From Citrus sinensis (taxonomy: Eukaryota > Streptophyta > Magnoliopsida > Sapindales > Rutaceae): a DNA stretch of 64,000 nucleotides. Location: the NCBI RefSeq assembly GCF_022201045.2, contig NC_068557.1:31659501-31723500 (forward strand), written 5' to 3'. Below are positions 40,601-51,521 of the stretch, piece after piece. The translations under genes and the position numbers were made by a program. The stretch's first letter is position 1, and each line of letters begins with the position of its first letter. The notes under the pieces are model-generated. The model was given only the letters and a program-made list of their open reading frames with translations. It was not told the DNA's origin and made no database searches.

Positions 40601-41555
40601 CACCAAGACTATCCATATGGAGATTCATCAATGTGGGAAACAAGGAATTTAAATTTCCTGGGACCACAAGCTACCGACATTGAAGCAAGCAAGGATCAAG
40701 ATAGCACTGCATGTCCAGTGGACGTAAATTCAAAAGTTGAAGATGGTCAAACAGAACTGAATGCAGCAAATCAAAGGGGGCATATTGAAATGGTAAAGGT
40801 TCTTCTTGAAGGAGGAAGAAACGGAAACAAACCAGATGCTAAAGGATGGTCACCAAAAGCTCCAGCAGAACAGCCACTGAATAGAAGCATGTATGACCTA
40901 TTACTAAGTTATGAAAATAGGACACCGGATGAACATAAAGTGGAGATTATGGGACCAGAAATATCAGATAACATATGGAATACTCGAAGAAAACATAGAA
41001 GACATGAATGGCCGGACGTCTCAAAGTCCCATTCAAAGAGAGAATCCATAAAACTTGGCTCATGCATTTCTAGTTGTTCCAGTGGAGAAGTGAACAAATC
41101 AAATAAGAAGAGAATCACTATTCACATGCCATATCAGAACACAAGAACATCACAGAGGCATCTTGGGAAGTTAATAGTCCTACCTGATTCAATAGAAGAG
41201 CTGCTCAGGATTGCTGGTAAGCCATAAACCTGAATATTTAGGAAATCAGTCACAAACTAAATATCAAATTTGTTTGACATAAATGCACTAATGAAACCAA
41301 CACAAAATGTGATTCCAAACCTTGAAGAGAGTTCAGCAGACTGCCTCAGTTGTTTCTTCTTTTCCTTCTTTTGCTTTAACCATTGTCGTGCCAAAACTTT
41401 GTGAAACTGCAGGTGAAAAGTTCGGAGGCTACAAATTTACAAAAGTTGTCAATGCTGAGAATGCAGAAATTGATGATATATGTGTGATTCGAGATGGTGA
41501 TCATCTGTTTCTCCTTCAAAATGAGGGTGAAACCATGGGTAAAGATGTGAGCTAA
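37700..41555 (+). CDS. KAT1: Inward-rectifying shaker K+ channel, KAT1/KAT2 type
   Basis: Eleven exons: 37700-37878, 37961-38176, 38297-38452, 38552-38609, 38720-39037, 39511-39750, 39870-39968, 40066-40098, 40199-40384, 40490-41216 and 41413-41555. They total 2355 bases and encode 784 residues with every junction in frame. KAT channels carry voltage-gated K+ uptake, notably in guard cells during stomatal opening. The protein shows S1-S3 (from [15 protein letters not shown]), an S4 with repeated Arg ([16 protein letters not shown]), and the pore helix with selectivity filter TTTGYGD (Gly262-Asp265, the KAT1 numbering). After S6 come a C-linker ([18 protein letters not shown]) and a cyclic-nucleotide-binding domain ([23 protein letters not shown]). 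A single degenerate ankyrin-like repeat near 580-635 and a C-terminal KHA domain ([18 protein letters not shown]) complete it. It is about 90-100 residues longer than Arabidopsis KAT1/KAT2, mostly between CNBD and KHA. Exon 8 is a 33-base microexon. KAT1 versus KAT2 cannot be separated, as it looks like the pre-duplication type. Confidence 0.95.
39216..39237. repeat. Poly-C tract in KAT intron 5
   Basis: Thirteen C, one T, eight C. The reverse strand is G-rich enough to fold oddly or to cause sequencing slippage, so its exact length is doubtful. Confidence 0.8.
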
Positions 41556-42067
41556 TACCATATTAAAAGGGTATGTCATAGACACGTAGAAAGCTTGAAA
41601 TTTATGGGCCATGTATACCAAAATTATTTATAAAAGAAATAGACTACATAAGCCGATCAAATGCGACTCCAAAGCTGTCAATAATACTACAAAAATTGAG
41701 AAGTCAATTACAAATTGCTGCACTTTACTCAACATTTTTGAAGGAACCCTTCCAGTATAATTAACGAAAACATCCAAAAGAACAGTAAAACAATTACATG
41801 TTACATTCTTGTGAGAATTTAATGGGCCATGCAGATTGAGGTATCCAGGGAACTTCATTCTGTGGGCTTTTGAGGGCATAATCAGTCCATCATGCAGTGC
41901 ACGAGACACTGACTGCAGCCCGGCGAATCAGCTCAACTGCATGACCATGTAAAGGATACACCAAGTGATCACGACAACTGGTTAAGTCTGTGTCCACCAA
42001 TACACTAAACCTTGTTCATGCTCCTGTATACATGAATGCTTAAGAAGCAGTGGTAATATGATTCCCT
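41556..42067. other. Convergent 3' flanks of KAT and MNS3
   Basis: 512 bp lie between the stop codons of two genes facing each other. The stretch should hold both 3' untranslated regions, which may overlap. No further feature is seen. Confidence 0.7.
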
Positions 42068-45030
42068 CTAAATGGTACCTCTAATTGGAAAAGGATGAGC
42101 TTCTGAATTAAAAACAAACTGATCCAAAGGTATGACAGAACTATCACCAAACAGCAAGTATAAATACTTCAATGTTTCACCCAAAAAGAAAGTCTCCATC
42201 TTGTCTCTTCTGTGAGGAGGAAGCATAGTGACATCATCTAAAGATGTGTATCCCCCAGAATCAACTTTTGTGTATTTCTCAAACGCTTCAAATATCTGCC
42301 ATCCCCATTCTCGATACCTGCATTACATTATAGTTGCTGAGATAACAACAGAATTGTATTACAAAATAATAATAGATTTGTTTTAAACAAAATCCCCTTC
42401 ATACGCATAAGCATACGATTAAACATGTGTGTCTGCAGTATGAAGTTGAGGAAACATAATGCCCAAGAATATCAAAACATACTTTGGGTCCTCTGTGATA
42501 CGATATAAGACAAATAGTGATTCAACAGTTTCAGGACGCAATAAATTATGGCGATCAGCATGTTTAATTATTATGTCATTCAAATATTCCGAGCTCTTGT
42601 TCCCACCATCAAGGCTGCCTTCATAATATTCCTGCTTTGTAGAAAACCAGATATTAAAAAAATAAATAAATAAATGATAATATGAAAAGAAATGCAGTAG
42701 TTTGCAGCTAAGTATGAGACGAGGCACAATAACAGTAATATACAACTAACCTGTGTGTGGAAATAAGCAATTTCTGGAGAAAGACCAGTAGAAGTTACTG
42801 AATACATCTCAAAGCATGTCTTTGCCAAATCTTCTGCAAGCTTCAAATTTTCCAGGTCTTCGAAGGTTAGCAAATTGTCTTTCATAGCCTTTTCCTTTGT
42901 GATACCTTTAGTGGCACCAAGTGCCAGAGTACCAGGCAGGAAGCAAACCTAAAAAGACAGTAGAAAGTTTACCAACACCATATGCATATTTACAACATAT
43001 TTGTGCATATACAGAAAAAACTATTTGTAGCATAAATCAAATTAAATTGCTTCCTCACTTTAGCAACTACAGTAATTGCATAGGCAATTCATTGATTGAG
43101 AAGTCTAAATTTATTCAGCTGTAGGAAGAATACTCAATTCTCAATAATTTGGGGTGTCTGACACGTTCAATGGTCACTTAGCAGCTAGATAGATAGCTGT
43201 ACTAAACCACTTACCAAGTGATCCATTTTTGGACTATATGATCCCGTCGATCCATAGGGCAATTCTCCCACAAAAACCAATCCACTGGGGATTGATTTCC
43301 GAACAAGAAGGTGTCTGACACCCTTCATTGCTTCCTCATACATGTCATGTAGGTATGTCAAGTTGCTACTGTGAGTGGTTCCTTGTTGAAGCCACACCTT
43401 GATCAGGTACTCATAGTAGCTGTCACCTCGGGATCCCAGTCTGATATTTTCTCCATTAAATTCGCCAGAGTGAGGGCTGCATTTCACACCAGTTAATATC
43501 AATGAATAGTATGGCCAATATATCTCCACAGTGATAACAAATCTCATTAACCACAAAACTGAAAACAGTCAGTTATAGTGTGCTAAACATTATAGATTTG
43601 ACTTCATTGCTTCATGGAAACTAAAATGAACACTTTCTTAAAAATGAAAATGTAATCAAGAAAAATCAGACACAAATAATCTGGAAAAACTTCTCAAAAT
43701 ATTTTTCCTTCTGTTGAGTAATAATGAGACATTTAAACGCATGACCACACCTTATATAAATGGGAACCAGTCCTTCCACCTTTGGAAGGGTTTTAAGATG
43801 TTCCAGAACTTTCATGGCCTCCATACTGTATTTTGGATCACCAGAAACTGTAGAGAGATAGTTAAACTCAAGCTGCAAAGTGGAAACCTCAGACGTACTA
43901 CTCAAGCCATCTGGAGCTGGATGTGCTGTAGAATCCCGTAGAACAACATCACTAAAGGGAATAGGAGTCGGACTAGAAGTAAATGCAGTAAGGAGACGAT
44001 CAGCCAACTTTTTTGCAATGTCTAGATAAACAATTGGCCTTGGTCCCTTAGCTGTTGGGTTCATCTCTTGCTCTCCCCCACTTAAATGATATGCACTTAA
44101 AAGACCACCCAGAACACGTATGGTAGTTTCAAACAAATTAACCTGGCCTTTCTGACTGATTCTATCTAAAAGGTGTGTTTCAATCCACGAACCTGCTTCA
44201 GAAACAATGTCATCAGCACTCATTATCATTGCAGTATCAAGAGCATCCACAACAGTAGCACCCAGACCACCCAACCCATCAGTTCCAATTTTGCTTAAAG
44301 GCTGAAGCTCATCATATCCCATTGCATATTTTTTGTAACCCGACCATGCATGGATAAAAGCCTCCTTAACATCACGCTGCCGATCCATCCATTTTGAACC
44401 TACATTTGTCAGCTTAGGCCCGCGATTAAAACTATTATTACCAACTTTTTCATCAGGAGTTAATCGAGGAGGAAGCCTAGGAGGTTTTCTCCTCCAAAAT
44501 CTTCCAAATCTGCTACTCGTATTTACGCTCTTATATTCTTCAGTAGTTCTAATACCAGATTGGATAGGACTTTTATGTGTAAGCATAGCATACATTAAAC
44601 CGAAAATCAATAATAGCAGTAGAAACTTTCCTGTACTACAACTAGTACAATCACGCTTTATGTTGCTGGTAAACAAACTCTGAGTGATCACCTGATATTT
44701 TTACCCCGAATAAATAAATAAAAAAAATTAAGAACAAGAAAAATAAATAACAGAAAGATGTAATATATCACACAAGCTTTGAGGTAAACCAAGTAAAAGC
44801 TGAAATCAATAAGCAAGCTTTGCTTTGCTTCTAAATTTTCCTTATTATTCTCAAGAGACAAATATATTTCACAACAGTCAAATATTATGATCAACATGCA
44901 ATATAAACTAAAAGAAATAAGAAAGATCGGGATCTAGTTATATTATGGAAACCTTGAAGAAAGATCGCGGACGAAACTTTGCGTTATCGTAGTGCACATC
45001 TTTCATAGAATAGGGAAGATTTTTCGACAT
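42068..45030 (-). CDS. MNS3: ER-type alpha-1,2-mannosidase I (GH47), MNS3
   Basis: Six exons, in order 44953-45030, 43751-44691, 43215-43476, 42751-42948, 42483-42631 and 42068-42317, total 1878 bases and 625 residues, matching MNS3 length. The enzyme trims one mannose from Man9GlcNAc2 N-glycans to give Man8, the first step of complex N-glycan processing. The short cytosolic tail starts MSKNLPYS; the LPYS motif is reported to control cis-Golgi targeting of MNS3. A type II membrane anchor follows (about residues 44-63, [15 protein letters not shown]), then a basic stem and the GH47 (alpha/alpha)7 barrel. Family blocks are [80 protein letters not shown] and GGYTSLDDV. All splice sites are GT-AG and the frame is whole. 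MITE copy C begins 326 bp upstream of the start codon, inside the likely promoter. Confidence 0.96.
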
Positions 45031-45355
45031 GCTCAATTTTGATTATATTTAGCTAGGGTTTCACGATCTGCCCTGCCTCTGCGATATAGGCGATTCCGGA
45101 AACAGAGAGAGGGAAAAAAATGAGAATTTGATTTTTTACGGAAAATTTCGATAGCATGAAATGAATTACCAGCAAAGTAAGTAAATAAGGAATTATTTTG
45201 GCCTTTAGGCGGCCGGCGCAGGGAAGCGAAATGATACGCGGGAATCACGGATCGGAGCGAATAGAGCGATTGTCTTTGCCTTGGCCTCTGGCTCTTATTA
45301 AGGCTTGCTTTTCAAGTCAATGGACCATCATCAATTCAACTCATCTATTCATTTA
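45031..45355 (-). promoter_or_regulatory. MNS3 leader and proximal promoter
   Basis: The minus strand has a telo-box-like AAACCCTAG at 45053-45061, just upstream of the ATG, and a GC-rich patch (about 45205-45230). It is bounded on the far side by MITE copy C, so any more distal promoter elements must lie in or beyond the MITE. Confidence 0.5.
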
Positions 45356-46242
45356 TGCTGCGTTTATTTTTTTTGGTTTGGAGGAGAAATTTTGAAAGGT
45401 GAGAATTTTTAAATTAGGAGTGTGGAGTGAGAGTGAGAATATAATATTTATTTAAATTAAATAAAAATATGAATTGTTAATTAAAATTTTAATTATTTAT
45501 TTATTTTGTTTTGGATTGGAAGTAAATTATTTTAAATTATAATTTTATTTTTATGTATAGAATTATAATTTGTAATTAAAAAATTAATAAAAAATATATT
45601 TAGAAAATAAAATAAATATTTTATTATATTTATAAATTAAAGTAATTAATAATATTCTTAATTATGTAAATCATAATTTTTTATTAATTTTAATTCTAAT
45701 ATAAAATGAAACATTATTTTATTTTATTTAATATAATTATATTAAATTTAAATATAATTATATTAAATTTATTATTATATAAAATAATAATATAATATTA
45801 TTTAGTACAAAATTAATATTTTCTTAGAATAAAATATTTTTTATTATTATTATTAAATAAATATAGTACTATTATTTTTAAAATAAATACAATAATATTA
45901 TATTTATTAATTCTCTATTAATATAATAATATTATTTTAAAATAATTTTAACTTAGAATCAATGTAAATTATTATTCAAATAAATATAATAATATTATTC
46001 AAATAAATATAATATTATTTATTTTATTTTATTGATTATAAAAAATTAAATTGAATTAAAATTAAAAAAAAAAGTAGAAAATGTCCCACCTCCCTAATAG
46101 GAGTCCCACTCCCACTCCCCACTCTAAAAATAGGTGGGGCCCACGGAGTGGGATTCCCAATCCTTCACTAAATAAATGAAGTAAACACTGGAGTGGGAGG
46201 AATCCACACTCCTCACTCCCACTCCAAAAAGTAAACACATCT
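45356..46242. mobile_element. Harbinger/Tourist-like MITE, copy C
   Basis: An 887-bp element flanked by a TTA duplication (45353-45355 and 46243-46245). Its left end is TGCTGCGTTTATTT and its right end, inverted, is AGATGTGTTTACTT. The core and arm layout match copies A and B but with many more substitutions and a small internal duplication near 45730-45770, so it looks older. No coding capacity. Confidence 0.88.
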
Positions 46243-46581
46243 TTACATTAAAGATTCATATTTCACCGATCACAACCTCATGTTCAGGGTTTTTGGTTAC
46301 ATTTCTCAAAATAAAAGTTTTTTTTTTGTTAATTTTCTTAAATTTAACTTTTGTTTACTAAAAAATATAAAACAAGTAAGATGAAAATTTTAATGAAAAG
46401 TTGTATTATCATTATAATCAATTTTTGGTCAAAGTCAAAAACATAAACATTTACAGATTTTCTGATCGTTATGGAAAGCAAAGTAAGTAAAACAATTACC
46501 TACCAATAAATGAATTAATTCGTACCGAAATGTTTGTTTTGTATTTTTTCAATTAGAAGCATTATAGAAGGAGAAATTATT

Positions 46582-46928
46582 CTCCAAACACCTCACGAAT
46601 ATCAAAAGTGTAAATAAACACCACGAGTTTCTAGTAATATTTAAAAATTATCTCAAATTTTAGTTTTATATCAACTAATTACTTTTTTATTAACTCTGTG
46701 AGTTATTTTTAAAAAATTTAAGGTAAAAAATTATTTTTTTCCTTTTAACCTTCAAAAATACTATTTTACCTTCTTGAATAAATTTGGAGATAAAATAATT
46801 TTTTATCTTAAATTCTTTAAAGTTAATAGAAAAGTCCTGGTTGATATAAAATTAAAGGTGATTCTAAGATATTATCAAAAATCAAGAATGACTACTACAT
46901 TTTGTATATTCTTGAGCCGGTTTAGCCA
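46582..46928. mobile_element. Degenerate fold-back element with long inverted arms
   Basis: The left arm contains TTTTATATCAACT and AAAAATTTAAGGTAAAAAA. The right arm, read inverted, contains TTTTATATCAACC and AGAATTTAAGATAAAAAA. Outward, the CTCACGAATAT and CTCAAGAATAT blocks also pair. The arms are each about 150 bases around an axis near 46755, with perhaps a quarter of positions changed. End points are approximate, and I could not fix a target-site duplication. No open frame spans it. Confidence 0.65.
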
Positions 46929-47570
46929 AAAAATTCCCTTGTAGAAAAGAAACGAAAAAAGTTATCTAGATAGTTTAACTATACATATATACTCTCTTTT
47001 AAGAGCTTACATGATTTGCCTTTATGCTCCGGTTTTCTTATACATTGCATTTCCAATTGTTTTAGTTGCTCTTCTTGAATCAAGCATATCGCTGTTCCAT
47101 CATACCACCAAATATTGCTAAAATTACAGTAACAGCACAATAGAAGTCCCTAATAGTAATAGAACAATTGACTTACAGTAAGGAAACCCATTAAATAGAA
47201 AAAAGTTTTTGTAAGCAGTATCCTCATATCGGCTTTACCGAGGAAAAATACTTCGTTTATAAAAAGAAACCTCAGGATAACAGGAAAAAGTGAAAAAAAA
47301 TTATTATATATACCCATCACATTTTGGTGAAGGAAAACAATCACAAATATGCATTTCTGGAGAAATTTATGATAGCTAAAGTGGAGTATATATTTATTGC
47401 AACAGTAAAGGAGATCCTTCAAGATTAAAGGACACAATACCCAAATTTAAGGCATGGTAACATATAAAGGCAAAAAAAATTTGGCCGCTTAGCAAATTAT
47501 GAATAAGCTAGAAGTTGATAATAAATCATCCCGTAAGAGTGCTGTTATTTTTTAGATGCTTCCGCGTCGT
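46929..47570. other. Spacer upstream of the IDA-like peptide gene
   Basis: AT-rich sequence with no recognisable gene. The right-hand portion should be the promoter of the small peptide gene at 47694. Confidence 0.45.
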
Positions 47571-47580
47571 CTATAAAGCA
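47571..47580 (+). promoter_or_regulatory. Putative TATA box of the IDA-like peptide gene
   Basis: CTATAAAGCA lies 114-123 bp before the ATG, a good TATA match at a suitable distance. It supports transcription of the small reading frame. Confidence 0.5.
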
Positions 47581-47693
47581 AAAATAAACCCTCTTGGGAT
47601 TGACAACGATATTGTCAATCTCGGTGCTTACACTTTTCCACTTCTTTTCAAACAGTTACAAGTTCATCAAGAATCCACACCGTCGACTCTCTC

Positions 47694-48074
47694 ATGGGTT
47701 TCAATCGAAGCCAAACCTTGAAGTACTTTTTCACATTGATCTTCTTCTTTCTTTCATTCATTTCCGTTTCTTGTTCTCCCCCATGCCGCCATGATCAAAT
47801 CCAACCCACAACAACATCCCCATCAATTAACAAACCACCCATGACTCGGTGTCAAGTTTTGTACGCCAAGAAAACCTGGCCATTTTTCATCAACAATCAA
47901 GAGAGGTACAAGAAGAGAAAGAAGAACACCAAGAACCTGACCAGCAGGCCGGCTCCTTTCTCAGTGATGCTTCCAAAGGGTTTCGTTCCCCCTTCTGGCT
48001 CCTCTCCTTGCCATAACATGAAGCCTGACTTGGTTGCATTTTACTGCGATCTCTCCACGGCATCAAAACCCTAG
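47694..48074 (+). CDS. IDA-like (IDL) secreted peptide precursor
   Basis: Intronless 126-residue precursor. Residues 1-26 form a signal peptide (basic start, hydrophobic core YFFTLIFFFLSFISVS). A variable spacer follows, with a strongly basic patch near 72-81 (RYKKRKKNTK). The conserved block at 93-108, LPKGFVPPSGSSPCHN, resembles the EPIP motif of INFLORESCENCE DEFICIENT IN ABSCISSION family peptides (consensus near LPKGxPIPPSxPSxRHN). Those peptides signal through HAESA-type receptor kinases in organ abscission, root cap sloughing and stress responses. Two points are unusual: Cys replaces the usual basic residue before His-Asn, and 18 residues continue after the HN that normally ends the active peptide. 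This suggests an IDL6/IDL7-like or more divergent member. A TATA box and the short single-exon layout support it being a gene. Family call moderate; receptor and process not shown. Confidence 0.72.
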   Translation: MGFNRSQTLKYFFTLIFFFLSFISVSCSPPCRHDQIQPTTTSPSINKPPMTRCQVLYAKKTWPFFINNQERYKKRKKNTKNLTSRPAPFSVMLPKGFVPPSGSSPCHNMKPDLVAFYCDLSTASKP

Positions 48075-49427
48075 CTATCTTAATTACAGTGTAAGCCTAC
48101 ACAGGATGTAACTCGCCCTGTTAACACAAACATATACATTATCAAGATGCATGGTTCGTTCTCTTGGTTTAATTTCTTCTCGTTTTTCTTGTCCCTCTCT
48201 TCTTTGACTAATCGTCAAAAAGTTTTGTTGGTCTTGTAATAATAAAGGATACTGAGCGTAATAATAGTCCAAAGATGAATTGAGTATTAATGAAAAAAAT
48301 ATACGCAGTTGAGTTGAGTTCTAATCTTTTCTCTTGTTTTGTTTGTTTCTCGTTTTTCCAATAATGTCAACAATTATTGTATAGTACTAGGAGTACTTCT
48401 TTCATAAATAATTAACGGTTATTTCTTCTTCTTGCAGTAAGTTAATTTTGGTGCATTCTCTCTTTTGTAACTGTGTTGTTGTTTGGTTAAAATTAAGTCT
48501 AGGCAAATTTGAGATATGACGAGACGACGGTACAAACAATTATTAATTATAAAAATAGATCGGATGGTCAAGTTTCGATGAACAATTTTGACTGGAATGT
48601 TATTCCTGAATATTTTTACACATTTAAATTCAGACTTCAAAGCATTAATGATCTGCCTAAAATGCGATAGATGTTATACGGAGATGTCTGTTGCTTTGAC
48701 ATCTGCTATTAGTGAAGATGTATTGCGTCCGTGCGTGTGTGTGTTAATTTCCCACGAGCGTTGCGGAATATTTGGACGGTGGCATGTGAGTTTGCATCGT
48801 TTGGAGGGCACTTTTTTTCATGAGCGATGGACATTTTCGTAGCGTGTACTGCATTGCATGCAAAATCTTGTTTAGTATTTGTTATTTGGGAATAGCTGGC
48901 TGCTCTCCTTAAATTAATATATATAGATGTACATATAGCCCCACTTAGGCCGGCATGCGGAAGCTAATTTTAATTTTAAAGAATTAATTAATTGATGTAA
49001 ATATGTAATGGCTAGCAAGCTTCATGTACTGAAGCCTGTAATTGAATGGAGTTCAAGTTTCACTGAGATATGATCAGATGAAATCACATAGTTATACTTA
49101 TGATTTCTTCCCTGCGTTGGTTGAAGTTTCCGAATCTGCGACCACACGCGTTGTCCCGCATTTGCATTTTGTAAGTGAAAGATAAAGTCGTGAAATCACC
49201 ATAATGGTCAGGTCATATTAATTTCCATCACGTTTAGGTTCACATTCCGTTTTCAAAAGTAAGTTTTGAAGAGGGCATAGAAGTCATTTTGTTTAACGAA
49301 AAAGGTCAAAGGCCAAGTAACTGGAGAACGAGACAGGCGTGTAATTTGCGAAGCTCAGTTCATCAGAGTTCAAAATGCTGCTTGTTCGAAAATCGAATGA
49401 AAATTAAAGCATGAACAGGGAAACAAA
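48075..49427. other. Spacer between peptide gene and nMAT1
   Basis: The left part is the peptide gene's 3' flank and the right part is the nMAT1 promoter. An 84-codon frame at 48588-48842 shows no recognisable motif. No repeats of note. Confidence 0.5.
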
Positions 49428-51521
49428 ATGTCACTGAGAACACCCATCAAACACCTTCCCTCCATTTCCTATCGCGCTCTCTGTTTCTGCTCTACAATCT
49501 CCTCCACTCGCCAAACCCAAACAAAAACCCACAATCAGCAAAATCAAAGCGAGAGCCAACAGCAACACAAGGATCCCTACACCCTCCTCAGACAAGACCC
49601 AATAGAAATCCTCCTCTCACTTTGGGTCAAAACCTTCTCTTCACCAGCCACATTTTCCTTCCCAAATCTCACAGGCTTCCTCTCCAAGCTCGACCTGTGG
49701 GTCCTCGCTTACCAACGCGCTGCCGCTCACGTGACCGGCACGTTCCCTCCGCGTAATTCCCTCCACTCCAACACTCTCCATTCCCTCCTCTCCCTCCAAG
49801 ACGCCGTCGTTCGCTCCCGCTTTCGATGGCACCAGAAATCCCACCAAATCCTCCTCAGCCCAAACGACACGCCGTTGGACAAACTCTCGAAAACGAAACT
49901 CAAAGCCTTTCTCGATTCGGGAGATCCCTTGTTTCAAGACCGGGTGGTTCAAGAGATCTTGCTGATGCTACTCGAACCGGTTTTCGAGAGTCGGTTTTCT
50001 TCCAAGTCACACGCGTTTCGGCCTGGAAGAAACGCCCATACGGTTATAAGAACCATCAGAAGTAACTTCGCTGGCTACGTGTGGTTTCTGAAAGGTGATT
50101 TAACTGAGCTTCTCGATCGTGTTCAATTTGACGTTATTTTAAATTGCGTTGAGAATGTTGTTAGAGATAAGAAGGTATTGAGTTTGATTAAATCAGCACT
50201 CAAAGATTCTAGTAATAGCAGAATTAAAAGTGATGGTAATTGTGAAGGGTTATTACGTAAGAGAAAGAAGAGGAAGAAGAAGAAGACGATCCTGAAAGCT
50301 AATGAACCAAAACCAGATCCTTATTGGTTAAGAACATTCTTTCATTTTGCGCCTGAAGAGGCGGCTAAGGTACCTTGTTATGGTCATTGTGGAATTTTGA
50401 GTCCTTTGCTAGCTAATGTATGTCTTAATGAATTGGATCAAATGATGGAGGAAAAAATTGTTAAGTTCTTTAAGCCTAATAAGCTTGATTCAGTATGGAA
50501 AGATTCAATAAATGATGGTTGTCATAACCCTGCTTGGCCGGAGTTTGTTCCGTTGAGTGAGAATGAGAAGACAAAGAAAATGGATTATGTTCGATATGGT
50601 GGCCATTTTTTGGTTGGTATTCGAGGGTCTAGAGAGGATGCTGTCCAATTGAGGGAAGAAATAATTGAGTTTTGCGAGAGAAGATTTGGAACAAGATTGG
50701 ATGACACAAAAGTGGATATTGAACATATAAGTAGGGGAATTCAGTTCTTAGATCATATAATTTGTCGGAGAATGATACATCCCACTCTTAGGTTCGTAGG
50801 AACTGGTGGCAAAGTTGTTAGCAAGAAGGGTGTAGGGACCATGCTTTCTGTTACTGCTAGCTTGCAGCAATGTATTCGCAGGTTTAGGCGGCTTCAGTTA
50901 CTCAAGGGCGATCGGGATCCCGAGCCATTGCCTTGTATTCCTATGTTGTACTCCAGTCAAGCTCATAGTAATTCACAGATGAATAAGTTTCTTGAGACTA
51001 TGGCTGATTGGTATAGATATGCGGATAATAGAAAGAAAATCGTTGCCTTTTGTGCTTATGTGATTCGTAGTTCCTTGGCTAAACTTTATGCTGCTAGGTA
51101 TAGACTGAAGTCTCGTGCCAAAGTGTATAAGAAAGCTTCTCGTGATCTCAGCCGTCCATTGAGGGAGAGGAGCAGCAATTCTGAACCTGAATATTCTGAT
51201 CTTGTGAGGAGGGGACTTGCTGATGCAATTGAACGTGTCCAGTTCTCGCACATGTCTTTGATTCCGTCATGTGATTACTCTCCATTCCCTCGGAACTGGG
51301 TGCCTGGTCATGAGCGGGTTTTGCATGAGTATATAAGACTCCAAGACCCAAAATTCTTTTGTGACTTGCATAAGTCAATAAAACATGATGGTTTGTGCTT
51401 GCCTCAAGATCAGATATCAGAGATTGTTTGGGATTTTAAGACTGTGGGAGTCTGGAGATATCTGTCTCATGATGATACAGTAACAACAAATGACGCAGAG
51501 AAAATTGATGGGGCACTTTGA
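49428..51521 (+). CDS. NMAT1: Nuclear-encoded mitochondrial group II intron maturase nMAT1
   Basis: Intronless gene for 697 residues. nMAT1 is needed to splice several mitochondrial group II introns (nad1, nad2 and nad4 transcripts in Arabidopsis), hence for complex I assembly. The first ~45 residues are rich in Ser, Thr, Arg and Gln with almost no acid, as in a mitochondrial presequence. The reverse-transcriptase-like domain has AFRPGRNAHTVI near residue 197 and CGILSPLLANVCLNELDQM near 320-340. The position of the catalytic YADD box reads YGGH (390-393), so polymerase activity is not expected. A Lys/Arg-rich insert (KRKKRKKKK) lies between RT blocks. The C-terminal maturase domain X includes SLAKLYAARYRLKSRAKVY near 547-565. 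The HNH endonuclease domain is absent, as usual for type I nMATs. The ATG at 49428 is chosen because it opens the presequence. Confidence 0.94.
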   Translation: MSLRTPIKHLPSISYRALCFCSTISSTRQTQTKTHNQQNQSESQQQHKDPYTLLRQDPIEILLSLWVKTFSSPATFSFPNLTGFLSKLDLWVLAYQRAAAHVTGTFPPRNSLHSNTLHSLLSLQDAVVRSRFRWHQKSHQILLSPNDTPLDKLSKTKLKAFLDSGDPLFQDRVVQEILLMLLEPVFESRFSSKSHAFRPGRNAHTVIRTIRSNFAGYVWFLKGDLTELLDRVQFDVILNCVENVVRDKKVLSLIKSALKDSSNSRIKSDGNCEGLLRKRKKRKKKKTILKANEPKPDPYWLRTFFHFAPEEAAKVPCYGHCGILSPLLANVCLNELDQMMEEKIVKFFKPNKLDSVWKDSINDGCHNPAWPEFVPLSENEKTKKMDYVRYGGHFLVGIRGSREDAVQLREEIIEFCERRFGTRLDDTKVDIEHISRGIQFLDHIICRRMIHPTLRFVGTGGKVVSKKGVGTMLSVTASLQQCIRRFRRLQLLKGDRDPEPLPCIPMLYSSQAHSNSQMNKFLETMADWYRYADNRKKIVAFCAYVIRSSLAKLYAARYRLKSRAKVYKKASRDLSRPLRERSSNSEPEYSDLVRRGLADAIERVQFSHMSLIPSCDYSPFPRNWVPGHERVLHEYIRLQDPKFFCDLHKSIKHDGLCLPQDQISEIVWDFKTVGVWRYLSHDDTVTTNDAEKIDGAL

